A stretch of 64,000 bases of DNA from Algibacter sp. L1A34 (GTDB lineage: Bacteria; Bacteroidota; Bacteroidia; Flavobacteriales; Flavobacteriaceae), in NCBI RefSeq assembly GCF_009796805.1, contig NZ_CP047029.1:4230001-4294000 (forward strand). Direction: 5' to 3'. Shown in pieces: positions 29,761 to 38,745 of this stretch; the first letter of the stretch is position 1, and each line of letters starts with the position of its first letter. Below the pieces are notes generated by a model. That model had not been told where the DNA came from, searched no databases, and saw only the letters and a list, made by a program, of their open reading frames with translations. Position numbers and translations under genes: made by a program.

Positions 29761-30657
29761 ATGAAATGGAGTCAAGCCATAAAGGATTATACTTTTTATT
29801 TAAAGATAGAAAGAGGTTTATCACAAAACTCAATAAATAGTTATGTGTTAGATGTTCAAAAACTAATTTCTTTTTTAGACGATAAAGAGATTAAAGAAGC
29901 GCCTATTTCAATTACTGATACAACTATTAGGGAATTTATTTATAGCGTATCAAAAAAAATTAACGAACGCTCACAATCTAGACTCATTTCTGGTTTACGA
30001 AGCTTTTTCAATTATTTAGTTTTTGAAGATTATCGAATAGACAATCCGCTAGAGCTTATCGAATCCCCTAAAATTGGAAGAAAACTTCCCGATACCTTAT
30101 CGGAAGAAGAAATTGACAATCTAATAAAAGCCATAGATTTAAGCAAACCCGAGGGAGAACGCAATAGAGCAATGCTAGAAACACTATACGGCTGTGGTTT
30201 ACGGGTTAGTGAATTGGTTAATTTAAAATTATCGGATTTATTTTTTGAAGAGGGTTTCATAAAAGTGACAGGAAAAGGAGACAAACAACGTTTCGTTCCT
30301 ATTATAGATATTACTAAAAAGTATATTAATATCTACAGAACAGAAATTAGAAATCATATGAATATTCAGGCTGGTTTTGAAGACACTTTATTTTTAAATC
30401 GCCGTGGCAAACAATTAACACGCGCCATGATTTTTACTATAATTAAACAATTAGCAGTAAAAATTGATTTAAAGAAAAGTATTTCTCCACATACTTTTAG
30501 ACATTCATTTGCCACGCATTTACTTCAAAACAATGCCGATTTAAGATCTATTCAGCTCATGCTTGGGCACGAAAGTATAACAACAACTGAAATTTATGTA
30601 CATTTAGATAGAAACCATTTAACTAAGGTTGTAGAACAATTTCATCCAAGAAAATAA
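29761..30657 (+). CDS. xerD: Site-specific tyrosine recombinase XerD
   Basis: XerD resolves chromosome dimers at dif together with XerC or alone. The 298-residue protein has the SAM-like N-terminal domain (YTFYLKIERGLSQNSINSYVLDV) and the catalytic set: Arg in LYGCGLRVSELV, Lys in GKGDKQRFVP, HTFRHSFATHLL, LGHESITTTEIYVHL with the nucleophilic Tyr. It lacks the extra alpha helix that marks integron integrases, as far as I can judge by eye, so it is not an IntI. The 286 bp before it show only AT-rich sequence. Confidence 0.93.
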   Translation: MKWSQAIKDYTFYLKIERGLSQNSINSYVLDVQKLISFLDDKEIKEAPISITDTTIREFIYSVSKKINERSQSRLISGLRSFFNYLVFEDYRIDNPLELIESPKIGRKLPDTLSEEEIDNLIKAIDLSKPEGERNRAMLETLYGCGLRVSELVNLKLSDLFFEEGFIKVTGKGDKQRFVPIIDITKKYINIYRTEIRNHMNIQAGFEDTLFLNRRGKQLTRAMIFTIIKQLAVKIDLKKSISPHTFRHSFATHLLQNNADLRSIQLMLGHESITTTEIYVHLDRNHLTKVVEQFHPRK

Positions 30658-30773
30658 AAAATTTAGTAAGCAACCCAAATAAATCAAGACCTATTGTGAC
30701 GTGTAAATAATTAAGGAGTCTAAATTAATACCTACTTAAGTTTTATTTTAAATTTTAACCCTAAGAAAACCAT

Positions 30774-31973
30774 ATGGTAAAGAGCATATTCTCTCCGATT
30801 CGTAATCTTTTTAAACGCACATCAAATTCCACTGAATCTGACAGTTTAAAATGGCAATTTGCCGTAGAAAACTCTAAAATAGGAGTTTGGGATTGGGATG
30901 CAAAAACAAACAAAGTATTCTATTCTGCTGAATCAAAAAACATTTTAGGCTACGAAGACAACGAAATCGGAAGCAATGCAGACGAATGGAATAATCGTGT
31001 ACATCCTGAAGACAGAGATGCTTATCATTATGATTTTCAAAAACATTTATCTGGAGAAATAGAAATATACAAGAATGAACATCGGGTACTGTGTAAAGAT
31101 GGAACCTACCGCTGGATTTTAGATCAAGGAAAAATTGTTAGTAAAGATAAAATAGGCAAACCATTACGTATAATAGGTACACATATCGACATTACCAAAC
31201 GTAAAGAAGATGAGATGCTTTTAAATGAAAATTTTAATGTAATCACTAGCCAAAATAAACGGCTTTATAATTTTACACATATTGTTTCTCATAATTTAAG
31301 AACTCATATTGGTAATTTTAAAAACGTATTAGAATTTCATGATTCTGCTAAAACTCAAGAAGAAAAAGATGAAATGTTTAATTATTTAAAAACCATTTCT
31401 TCCGCTTTAACCACTACTATTAGCAATTTAAGTGATGTAATTAGTGTAAACTCTGAATATAACGACCTAACAAATAATGTTAATATAAGTAACGTTATTG
31501 TAGATAGCTTAGATAATCTTTCTATTGATATAGCTTCAAAAGAAGCAATTATAAATACAGATATACCTTCTAATTTATTCCTTACGGGTAATTCGGCATA
31601 TTTAGAAAGCATTTTTCATAATTTAATATCTAATGCTATAAAATATGTTGATGCCAGTGTTACTCCAAAAGTTAATATTAAGAGTACTGAAAAAAATGAA
31701 GGTTTCGAAATTTCTATTACCGACAATGGTATTGGTATTGATTTAAACAAATACAAAGATCAAGTTTTTGGCATGTACAATACATTCCACGAGAGTAACA
31801 GAGAAGACTCTGAAGGTATTGGTCTTTACCTAACCAAAATACAAGTTGAAGATTTAGGTGGGCAAATTACGATTGAAAGTGAATTAAATATAGGGACCAC
31901 CTTTAAACTCTTTTTTCCAAAAGAAAAAGCTTTCCTTCTTAATAAAAAAAAGGAAAGCTTTAAAAAACTTTAA
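30774..31973 (+). CDS. PAS-domain sensor histidine kinase
   Basis: The 399-residue protein has a PAS domain (about 25-145; WQFAVENSKIGVWDWD, then PAC-type RWILDQGKIV), a histidine phosphoacceptor helix with His173 in HIVSHNLRTHIG and a HATPase domain with N box NLISNAIKY, G1 DNGIGID and G2 GIGLYLTK. There is no membrane segment, so it is a soluble kinase. No response regulator gene is adjacent. Its last codons overlap a hairpin that can terminate rny from the other strand. Confidence 0.9.
   Translation: MVKSIFSPIRNLFKRTSNSTESDSLKWQFAVENSKIGVWDWDAKTNKVFYSAESKNILGYEDNEIGSNADEWNNRVHPEDRDAYHYDFQKHLSGEIEIYKNEHRVLCKDGTYRWILDQGKIVSKDKIGKPLRIIGTHIDITKRKEDEMLLNENFNVITSQNKRLYNFTHIVSHNLRTHIGNFKNVLEFHDSAKTQEEKDEMFNYLKTISSALTTTISNLSDVISVNSEYNDLTNNVNISNVIVDSLDNLSIDIASKEAIINTDIPSNLFLTGNSAYLESIFHNLISNAIKYVDASVTPKVNIKSTEKNEGFEISITDNGIGIDLNKYKDQVFGMYNTFHESNREDSEGIGLYLTKIQVEDLGGQITIESELNIGTTFKLFFPKEKAFLLNKKKESFKKL
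31926..31961 (-). terminator. Terminator of rny lying inside the 3' end of the kinase gene
   Basis: AAAGCTTTCCTT and AAGGAAAGCTTT are perfect arms 12 nt apart. Read on the minus strand, 22 bp after the rny stop, the stem is followed by TTTTTCTTTT. The kinase codons here read KKKESFKKL, so the coding tail and the terminator share sequence. Confidence 0.65.
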
Positions 31974-31983
31974 CTCTAAATAA

Positions 31984-33558
31984 TTACTTCGCGATATTCA
32001 CGGCACGAGTTTCTCTAATTACAGTTACTTTTACTTGTCCTGGATACGTCATATCTGTTTGTATTTTTTGAGAAATACTAAACGATAAATCAGCAGCAGT
32101 TTGGTCGTTAACCTTTTCGCTTTCAACAATAACACGTAGTTCTCTACCTGCCTGAATAGCGTATGCTTTCTTAACACCGTTAAAACCGAAGGCTATTTCT
32201 TCTAAATCTTTTAAACGTTGAATATAACTATCTAAAACTTGTCTACGTGCTCCTGGTCTTGCTCCAGATATAGCATCACAAACTTGAATAATAGGTGCTA
32301 ATAACGATTTCATTTCTATTTCGTCGTGGTGAGCACCAATCGCATTTATTACATCGTCTTTTTCTCCATATTTCTCAGCCCATTGCATACCTAGAATCGC
32401 GTGTGGCGTTTCCATATCTGTTTCTGCATCTGGCACTTTACCAATATCATGTAACAGTCCGGCACGTTTAGCTAACTTAGGGTTTAATCCTAATTCTGCA
32501 GCCATTACACCACAAAGCTTAGCAACTTCACGCGAGTGCTGTAGTAAGTTTTGCCCGTAAGATGAGCGGTATTTCATTCTACCAACCATTTTAATTAATT
32601 CTGGGTGTAGATTATGAATTCCTAAATCGATAACCGTACGCTTACCAACTTCTATAATTTCTTGCTCAATTTGTTTTTGAGTTTTCTTTACAATCTCTTC
32701 AATTCGTGCAGGATGTATTCTACCATCTGTAACTAATTTATGAAGTGATAAACGTGCAATTTCACGTCTCACAGAATCGAAACATGATAAGATAATTGCT
32801 TCCGGAGTATCATCAACAATAATTTCTACACCTGTTGCAGCTTCAATGGCGCGAATATTTCGACCTTCACGACCAATAATTCGTCCTTTAACATCATCAG
32901 ATTCTATATTAAATACAGATACACAGTTATCAACTGCTTCTTCTGTTCCAATACGCTGTATAGTATTTATAATAATTTTCTTCGCATCTTGCTCGGCTGT
33001 TAGCTTCGCTTCCTCTAAAGAACTTTGTATAAAAGCCATCGCATCATTCTTAGCTTCACCTTTTAAAGACTCTACTAATTGCTCCTTAGCATCTTCTGCC
33101 GAAAGGCTAGAAATAACTTCGAGTTGTTGTACTTGGCTTCTGTGTAATCTTTCAACCTCTTCTTGTTTACTTTCTAGTACATCAAGTCGATGGTTATAAT
33201 CTTTTATTTTACTATCTAAACTATCGTTAGCTTTTTTACTTTTAGAAAGCTCGTTAGATATTTGCGATTCTTTATCTCGGGTGCGCTTTTCAGCTTCTCC
33301 CATTTTTTTATCGCGACTTAAAATAACTTTTTCATGCTCTGCTTTTAGCTCTAAGAACTTCTCTTTAGCCTGAAGCATTTTATCTTTTTTAATACTCTCA
33401 CCTTCTACATTGGCTTGTTTAAGTATTAACGCTGCATTTTTTTTTGCGTTTTTTATGAGTTTTGAAGCATTGTTTTTTTCTAACATTTTTGCTATAATAA
33501 AGCCTATTGCAAGCCCTAAAACAACACCACCTACTGCAAATATAATTGAGTTATCCAT
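31984..33558 (-). CDS. rny: Ribonuclease Y
   Basis: RNase Y is a membrane-anchored endoribonuclease that starts mRNA decay. The 524-residue protein has an N-terminal membrane helix ([19 protein letters not shown]), a long coiled coil (about 30-190), a KH domain ([19 protein letters not shown] near residue 225) and an HD domain ([22 protein letters not shown]). All are intact. It follows the predicted 6S RNA, whose terminator ends 27 bp before the rny ATG. Confidence 0.96.
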   Translation of the reverse strand: MDNSIIFAVGGVVLGLAIGFIIAKMLEKNNASKLIKNAKKNAALILKQANVEGESIKKDKMLQAKEKFLELKAEHEKVILSRDKKMGEAEKRTRDKESQISNELSKSKKANDSLDSKIKDYNHRLDVLESKQEEVERLHRSQVQQLEVISSLSAEDAKEQLVESLKGEAKNDAMAFIQSSLEEAKLTAEQDAKKIIINTIQRIGTEEAVDNCVSVFNIESDDVKGRIIGREGRNIRAIEAATGVEIIVDDTPEAIILSCFDSVRREIARLSLHKLVTDGRIHPARIEEIVKKTQKQIEQEIIEVGKRTVIDLGIHNLHPELIKMVGRMKYRSSYGQNLLQHSREVAKLCGVMAAELGLNPKLAKRAGLLHDIGKVPDAETDMETPHAILGMQWAEKYGEKDDVINAIGAHHDEIEMKSLLAPIIQVCDAISGARPGARRQVLDSYIQRLKDLEEIAFGFNGVKKAYAIQAGRELRVIVESEKVNDQTAADLSFSISQKIQTDMTYPGQVKVTVIRETRAVNIAK

Positions 33559-33584
33559 CGTTTAATTTAGTTAATAATAATATA

Positions 33585-33775
33585 TAAAAAAGCCTACACC
33601 GGCATAAAGTTTTGTATAAACTCCTTAAAAACAAGTTTAGGGCTAACAAGCTGATCAAGGATCTGCCAAACACTAAATAAATTTAGTATTGCAGCCTGCT
33701 TTTACAACTTAAACTCACCCTTTTTAAAGAATTAACGTTGAGTTTATCAAAAAAAATAACCAATGTAGGCAGTAA
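33585..33775 (-). ncRNA. ssrS: Predicted 6S RNA (6S-Flavo type)
   Basis: The 242-bp gap between zapA and rny folds on the minus strand into a long rod. GCCTACATTGG (33770-33760) pairs with CCGGTGTAGGC (33602-33592), helped by G-U pairs, and is followed at once by TTTTTT. Inner helices include AUAAACUC/GAGUUUAU, CUUUAAAAA/UUUUUAAGG and UGAGUUUA/UAAACUUG, an open middle and a terminal hairpin ACUAAA/UUUAGU. About 190 nt, a rod with a central bubble, and a position next to zapA all match 6S RNA, which mimics an open promoter and binds RNA polymerase. Structure is seen; identity is inferred. Confidence 0.72.
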
Positions 33776-33801
33776 CTTTTTAGTTTATTTTAAAGAACGA
33801 A

Positions 33802-34095
33802 TTAAGAAACTATAAACGAATCCAACAAATTATTAAGCGCCACAAGTTTTTCTTCAACATGCTCGTTTACATTTGTTTTATCTATAGACTTCTGCTCTAC
33901 TTGAGAGGCAAATTGTAAGGCACACATGGCCAAAACATCTTGTTTATCTCGAACAGAATAACTTTGCTCAAATTGTTTAATCATTACTTCAATGCTTTTT
34001 GATGCTTTACGGAGTCCTTCTTCTTGACTTGGGTCAATAGTTAAAGGATATACCCGATTAGCAATAGACAGCTTTATTTTAAGCTTTTCCGACAT
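33802..34095 (-). CDS. zapA: Cell division protein ZapA
   Basis: ZapA bundles FtsZ filaments at the division ring. The 97-residue protein shows the ZapA pattern: a beta-rich start KLKIKLSIANRVYPLTI, then EGLRKASKSIEVMIKQFE and DVLAMCALQFASQVEQ, and a C-terminal coiled-coil helix. It is 15 bp downstream of a small coiled-coil gene on the same strand and precedes the predicted 6S RNA, the same neighbour order known in other bacteria. Confidence 0.92.
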   Translation of the reverse strand: MSEKLKIKLSIANRVYPLTIDPSQEEGLRKASKSIEVMIKQFEQSYSVRDKQDVLAMCALQFASQVEQKSIDKTNVNEHVEEKLVALNNLLDSFIVS

Positions 34096-34110
34096 TGAAT
34101 TTAATTAGCA

Positions 34111-34401
34111 TTACTCAGATAGTTGTCCAATACAATGGTCAATTTCTCTAATTAAGGCATTTATTTTAAGCTTAGTTTCTCTTTTATTATCGTCACCACC
34201 AAGCATTGAATTTGCAATTCTAAGAGCTTCATATTTTTCTTCCCAATTAGCATTTAGCTTTTTTTGGTTCAAAATTTCCTGCTTTGAAACTTCTAATTCT
34301 TCATTTAATTTCAAATTAGTTTGCTTTAAAAGCTCTACCTTGTGTAATACCTTGCTAATTTTGTTTTCTAACGAATCTACAATATCCTCAATATTACTCA
34401 T
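34111..34401 (-). CDS. Small coiled-coil protein upstream of zapA
   Basis: The 96-residue protein is almost entirely heptad-like coiled coil (SLENKISKVLHKVELLKQTN onward), with ELEVSKQEILNQKKLNANWEEKY in the middle and REIDHCIGQLSE at the end. Its place directly before zapA suggests a division-ring partner of the ZapB type, but the sequence is too simple for homology to be sure. Confidence 0.75.
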   Translation of the reverse strand: MSNIEDIVDSLENKISKVLHKVELLKQTNLKLNEELEVSKQEILNQKKLNANWEEKYEALRIANSMLGGDDNKRETKLKINALIREIDHCIGQLSE

Positions 34402-34553
34402 TTACCAATTTCAATACTTATATCACAAAGTTAACCAACCTAGCTATAATTTACAATTGTTTTTCAATAAATTTTTAGATTATTCCTTAAAATTCTTTTT
34501 CAATACAATGGCTTACTTTTTGCTTTATCCTTTGTGTTTTCATCTCAAATGAA

Positions 34554-34561
34554 TATTTTTG
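34554..34561 (+). promoter_or_regulatory. -7 promoter box for the M23 peptidase/TonB receptor genes
   Basis: TATTTTTG matches the Bacteroidota -7 consensus TAnnTTTG exactly and lies 16 bp before the ATG at 34578. Confidence 0.6.
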
Positions 34562-34577
34562 CAGTTACAATTATCCT

Positions 34578-36263
34578 ATGAAATTTATCCTTTCTCTTTT
34601 TCTGTTTTGTTCATTGTTTTTGAACGCTCAAAATAATTATCCGCAAGATTACTTTGCAAACCCTTTAGATGGAACTTTAGTTCTAGCTGGTACTTTTGCA
34701 GAACTACGTTCCAACCATTTCCATTCAGGACTCGATATAAAAACGCAACAACGCACGGGTTTAAAAGTTAAAGCTTCGGCCAGTGGATTTGTAAGTCGTA
34801 TTAAAATTGCACATTACGGCTACGGAAAAGCCCTTTATATTACGCATCCAAACGGTTACACCACGGTTTATGCGCATTTGCAAAAATTTTCGCCCGAGAT
34901 TCAAGCTTATATTAAAAAGAAGCAATACGAGGAAGAAGGTTACGAAATTGAGCTATTCCCTACTCCAGAAGAATTACCTATAACCCAAGGAGATATTGTA
35001 GCCTACAGCGGAAACACAGGCAGTTCTGGAGGGCCACATCTTCATTTCGAAATTAGAAACAAAGATGAGCACCCAATAAACCCCATGCTTTTTGGTATAG
35101 ATATTTTAGATACAACAGCACCAGTAATACAGTCGCTTTATGCATATCCGTTAGATAAAAATTCTTTTGTTAATAAGAAGAATAAAAAACAAAAAGTTAG
35201 ACTCATTCCTTTAAAAAACGGTGATTTTGTTACAGAAAAAATTAATGCTATTGGTAATATAGGTTTTGGTATTAAAACAATAGACAGACAAGACTTAGCA
35301 GGAAACTCTAATGGCGTTTACAACATACAAACGGTTATTAATGGACAACGTAATTTTGAAATCGATTTCAAAGAATTTTCATTCGATGAAACCAAACACA
35401 TAAATACATTTATAGATTACGAACATTATAAAACTAAAAAAGAACGTATTCAGCGTTTGTATAAAAAGCATAATCCGTTAAGCTTACTTAAATCGGTTAC
35501 CAACAATGGTGTTTTAGCTATAACAGACAGTACAAATTCTGTTTATAAAATTCGCGTTTCCGATTATAAAAATAATGAAACCTGGATAACCGTTAATATT
35601 AAAGGAACAAAAAAGACAATTACCGCAGTTAAAGAAGAAAAAACGACGCCTTATTTTATAAAAGCCAACCAAGCAACAAACCTAAAAGAAGGTAAAATTG
35701 CGGTAGATTTTTATAAAGACACCTTTTACAATGATTTCTATTTAGACTTCGAAGTAAAAAACGACACCTTATTTTTAGATGATGATACCGTTCCAACCAA
35801 AAAAAGTTTTAAAATTTCCTTTGATGTTAGCCAATACAAAGACGTCGATAAAAACAAACTTTTCATTGCTCGCTTAATTGGATATAAAGATTATCCAGCC
35901 TATTCTACCACAAAAAGAAAAGGTGATATTTTAACAACTAACTCCAAATATTTAGGTAAATATGCTTTAACAACAGACAGCATTGCTCCTACTATTAAAG
36001 CTGCCAATTTTAAAGACAAGCAATGGTTAAGTAATTTTAGATATTTAAAAGTTAAAATTACCGACGACCTTTCGGGAATATCTAATTATAGAGCTACCAT
36101 TAACGGGAAATTCATTTTAATGGAGTACGAATACAAAACAAATACTTTGACTTACGATTTTGATGATGGCGATTTTACCAATACAAATAATAATTTAAAG
36201 GTGATTGTAACAGATAATGTTGGAAATAATTCTACTTTTGAAGCGTTATTTTACAGGAAGTAA
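34578..36263 (+). CDS. M23-family metallopeptidase (LytM-type), exported
   Basis: The 561-residue protein has a signal peptide (MKFILSLFLFCSLFLNAQ), an N-terminal M23 domain and long beta-sandwich-like C-terminal repeats. Zinc ligands are visible in NHFHSGLDIKT near residue 47 and GPHLHFEIR near 155, both complete, so it should be active on peptidoglycan cross-bridges. It is 22 bp upstream of the TonB-dependent receptor gene and likely co-transcribed with it. Confidence 0.9.
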   Translation: MKFILSLFLFCSLFLNAQNNYPQDYFANPLDGTLVLAGTFAELRSNHFHSGLDIKTQQRTGLKVKASASGFVSRIKIAHYGYGKALYITHPNGYTTVYAHLQKFSPEIQAYIKKKQYEEEGYEIELFPTPEELPITQGDIVAYSGNTGSSGGPHLHFEIRNKDEHPINPMLFGIDILDTTAPVIQSLYAYPLDKNSFVNKKNKKQKVRLIPLKNGDFVTEKINAIGNIGFGIKTIDRQDLAGNSNGVYNIQTVINGQRNFEIDFKEFSFDETKHINTFIDYEHYKTKKERIQRLYKKHNPLSLLKSVTNNGVLAITDSTNSVYKIRVSDYKNNETWITVNIKGTKKTITAVKEEKTTPYFIKANQATNLKEGKIAVDFYKDTFYNDFYLDFEVKNDTLFLDDDTVPTKKSFKISFDVSQYKDVDKNKLFIARLIGYKDYPAYSTTKRKGDILTTNSKYLGKYALTTDSIAPTIKAANFKDKQWLSNFRYLKVKITDDLSGISNYRATINGKFILMEYEYKTNTLTYDFDDGDFTNTNNNLKVIVTDNVGNNSTFEALFYRK

Positions 36264-36285
36264 CACAAACTAACTCATCAACCAT

Positions 36286-38742
36286 TTGAAAACAAAGCTT
36301 TTACTTGTCGGTTTATTTTTTTTCAGCCTTTATATAGGGTTCGCACAAACAGCAACTATTAAAGGTATTATTTTAGATGAAAACAATTTGCCTATAGAAC
36401 AGGTAAATATTAAATCAGGAATAAATGGAACGGTTAGTAATGCCAATGGTTTTTACAGCTTAACTATAAATGTAAATGAAGATATTTTAGTTGAATTTAC
36501 GCACCTTTCGTTTAAAAAAATATCAAGTTCTTTTAATCTGAAGAATGGAGAAACCTACGAATTCAATCCTGTTATGAGTACCTCGTTAGAGCAAATAGCA
36601 GCTATAACCATAACAAGTAACCGCCGGAAAGATGTTGAAGGTATAATCACCTTGAAACCAGAGACTATTAGAAAAATTCCTGGAGCAAATGCTGGTGTAG
36701 AAAATTTATTGATGACTTTACCAGGCGTTAGCAACAACAATGAATTAAGTACACAATACGCTGTGCGTGGTGGTAATTACGATGAAAATCTCGTTTATGT
36801 AAACGATATAGAAGTGTATCGCCCATTTTTAATTCGTTCTGGTCAGCAAGAAGGATTAAGTTTTGTTAACTCCAATTTAGTCCAAAATGTCGATTTTTCC
36901 GCAGGTGGATTCCAAGCTAAATATGGCGACAAATTATCATCCGTTTTAGACATTACTTATAAAACACCATATCAGTTTGAAATTAATGCCGATTTGAGTT
37001 TACTTGGCGGGAGTCTTTCCGTAGAAAATATAAGTAAAGATTCAAAATTTACAAGTATTGTTGGCGTACGTTACCGCGACAATAGTTTATTAGTAGATGC
37101 CAAAGAAACCGAAACCAATGTAAAACCAACATTTGCAGACGCTCAGGCCTTTTTTACTTATAAATTTACAGATAAATTTCAGTTGAGTTTTCTAGGAAAT
37201 GCTGCAATCAATAAATATAATTTTGAGCCGCAAACTAGACAGACTAATTTTGGCACACTCACCGACCCTATTGCTCTTTTGGTATTTTATGAAGGTGAAG
37301 AAAAAGATGAATACCAAACTTATTTTGGAGCTTTTAAAGGTACATACTTTGCTAACGACGATTTAACATTGAAGTTAATAGCATCAACCTATCACACAAC
37401 AGAAGAAGAGTATTTCGATATTTTATCTCAATACCGTTTAGGTGAAGTTAATAGTAATATTGGAGATGAAAATTTAGGTGAAGTTGAATTTAGCGAAGGC
37501 GTTGGAAGCCAATTAAACCACGGCCGAAACGATCTAGATGCTTTAATTACAAATATTGAACATAAGGGTGATTTAAAAATTGATGATAACCGTATTGAAT
37601 GGTCTGTTAAATACACACATGAAGATATTAGAGATCGCCTGGTAGAATGGGAAGTTATCGATTCGGCAGGGTTTTCAATTAGACCTCCAAAAACAGTTAT
37701 AAACGAGCAACCTTACGCAGCTTTTAGCGGTCCGTTAACACCTTACCAAAACGTTCGCGCAACAAACAACACACAAATTAACCGCTTTCAAGCTTACGCT
37801 CAATGGAGTAAACGCTCCATGATTGGCAATAACGATGTTTGGTATAATGCTGGTGCTAGAATGCATAGTTGGTCTGTTTCCGGCGATGGTATTTCAAATA
37901 CAAGTCAAGTTGTATTTAGTCCGCGTGCACAATTCACCATAAAACCAAATTGGGAAAAAGATATGTTGTTTAGAGTAGCAACAGGTTTATATTATCAGCC
38001 ACCTTTTTATCGCGAATTACGTGATGCTTCGGGAACTATCCAACCAGATGTAAAAGCGCAAAAATCGCTTCATGTTGTACTAGGAAACGATTATAGTTTT
38101 AAAATGTGGGATCGCCCATTTAAATTAACTACCGAGCTTTATTACAAAGGTATAACCGATGTTAATCCGTATACATTAGAAAATGTACGTATTAGATATG
38201 CGGCTAACAATAATGCAAAAGCCTATGCTTACGGTTTAGATATGCGCCTTAATGGTGAGTTTGTGCCAGGAACGGAATCTTGGTTTAGTTTCGGGTATTT
38301 AAAAAATGAAGAAAACATTGACAACCGTGGCTATATTGCACGCCCAACCGATCAACGTTTAAAATTTGCTGCATTGTTTCAAGATTATGTACCCAATGTA
38401 CCAAACATGAAAATGTATTTAAACCTGGTTTATAATACAGGTTTACCAGGAGGGTCGCCAAGTTATGCCGATGCCTATGAATATCAAAATAGATTGCCAG
38501 ATTATAAACGTGCCGATTTAGGGTTACAGTTTGTTTTAGTTGATGCCAAAAAACAATTTGAACATGGTTGGAAAAAACCTTTTAAAACTTTGTCTTTTGG
38601 GTTTGAAATCTACAATATGTTTGATGCTCAAAACTCTATAACAAACACTTGGGTGCGCGATGTATATAGCAAACGCCAATATGCGATTCCTAATTACTTA
38701 ACACCACGTGTTTTTAATGTGAAGACTAGTATGAGGTTTTAA
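36286..38742 (+). CDS. TonB-dependent outer-membrane receptor with carboxypeptidase-like N-terminal domain
   Basis: The 818-residue protein starts with a TTG, has a signal peptide ending IGFAQ, then a carboxypeptidase-regulatory-like domain (ATIKGIILDENNLPIEQVNI), a plug domain (NAGVENLLMTLPGVSNNNELSTQYAVRGGNYDENL region, about 135-235) and a beta-barrel ending in Phe (VFNVKTSMRF). Such receptors import siderophores, sugars or vitamins using TonB energy. No SusD partner lies beside it, so a polysaccharide system is unlikely. Substrate unknown. Confidence 0.9.
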   Translation: MKTKLLLVGLFFFSLYIGFAQTATIKGIILDENNLPIEQVNIKSGINGTVSNANGFYSLTINVNEDILVEFTHLSFKKISSSFNLKNGETYEFNPVMSTSLEQIAAITITSNRRKDVEGIITLKPETIRKIPGANAGVENLLMTLPGVSNNNELSTQYAVRGGNYDENLVYVNDIEVYRPFLIRSGQQEGLSFVNSNLVQNVDFSAGGFQAKYGDKLSSVLDITYKTPYQFEINADLSLLGGSLSVENISKDSKFTSIVGVRYRDNSLLVDAKETETNVKPTFADAQAFFTYKFTDKFQLSFLGNAAINKYNFEPQTRQTNFGTLTDPIALLVFYEGEEKDEYQTYFGAFKGTYFANDDLTLKLIASTYHTTEEEYFDILSQYRLGEVNSNIGDENLGEVEFSEGVGSQLNHGRNDLDALITNIEHKGDLKIDDNRIEWSVKYTHEDIRDRLVEWEVIDSAGFSIRPPKTVINEQPYAAFSGPLTPYQNVRATNNTQINRFQAYAQWSKRSMIGNNDVWYNAGARMHSWSVSGDGISNTSQVVFSPRAQFTIKPNWEKDMLFRVATGLYYQPPFYRELRDASGTIQPDVKAQKSLHVVLGNDYSFKMWDRPFKLTTELYYKGITDVNPYTLENVRIRYAANNNAKAYAYGLDMRLNGEFVPGTESWFSFGYLKNEENIDNRGYIARPTDQRLKFAALFQDYVPNVPNMKMYLNLVYNTGLPGGSPSYADAYEYQNRLPDYKRADLGLQFVLVDAKKQFEHGWKKPFKTLSFGFEIYNMFDAQNSITNTWVRDVYSKRQYAIPNYLTPRVFNVKTSMRF

Positions 38743-38745
38743 AGG

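Noticed and set aside
29761-30657. XerD as the integrase of the cassette array
   Set aside because: It looks like a normal housekeeping XerD, about 27 kb away, and no integron-specific insertion is apparent by eye.
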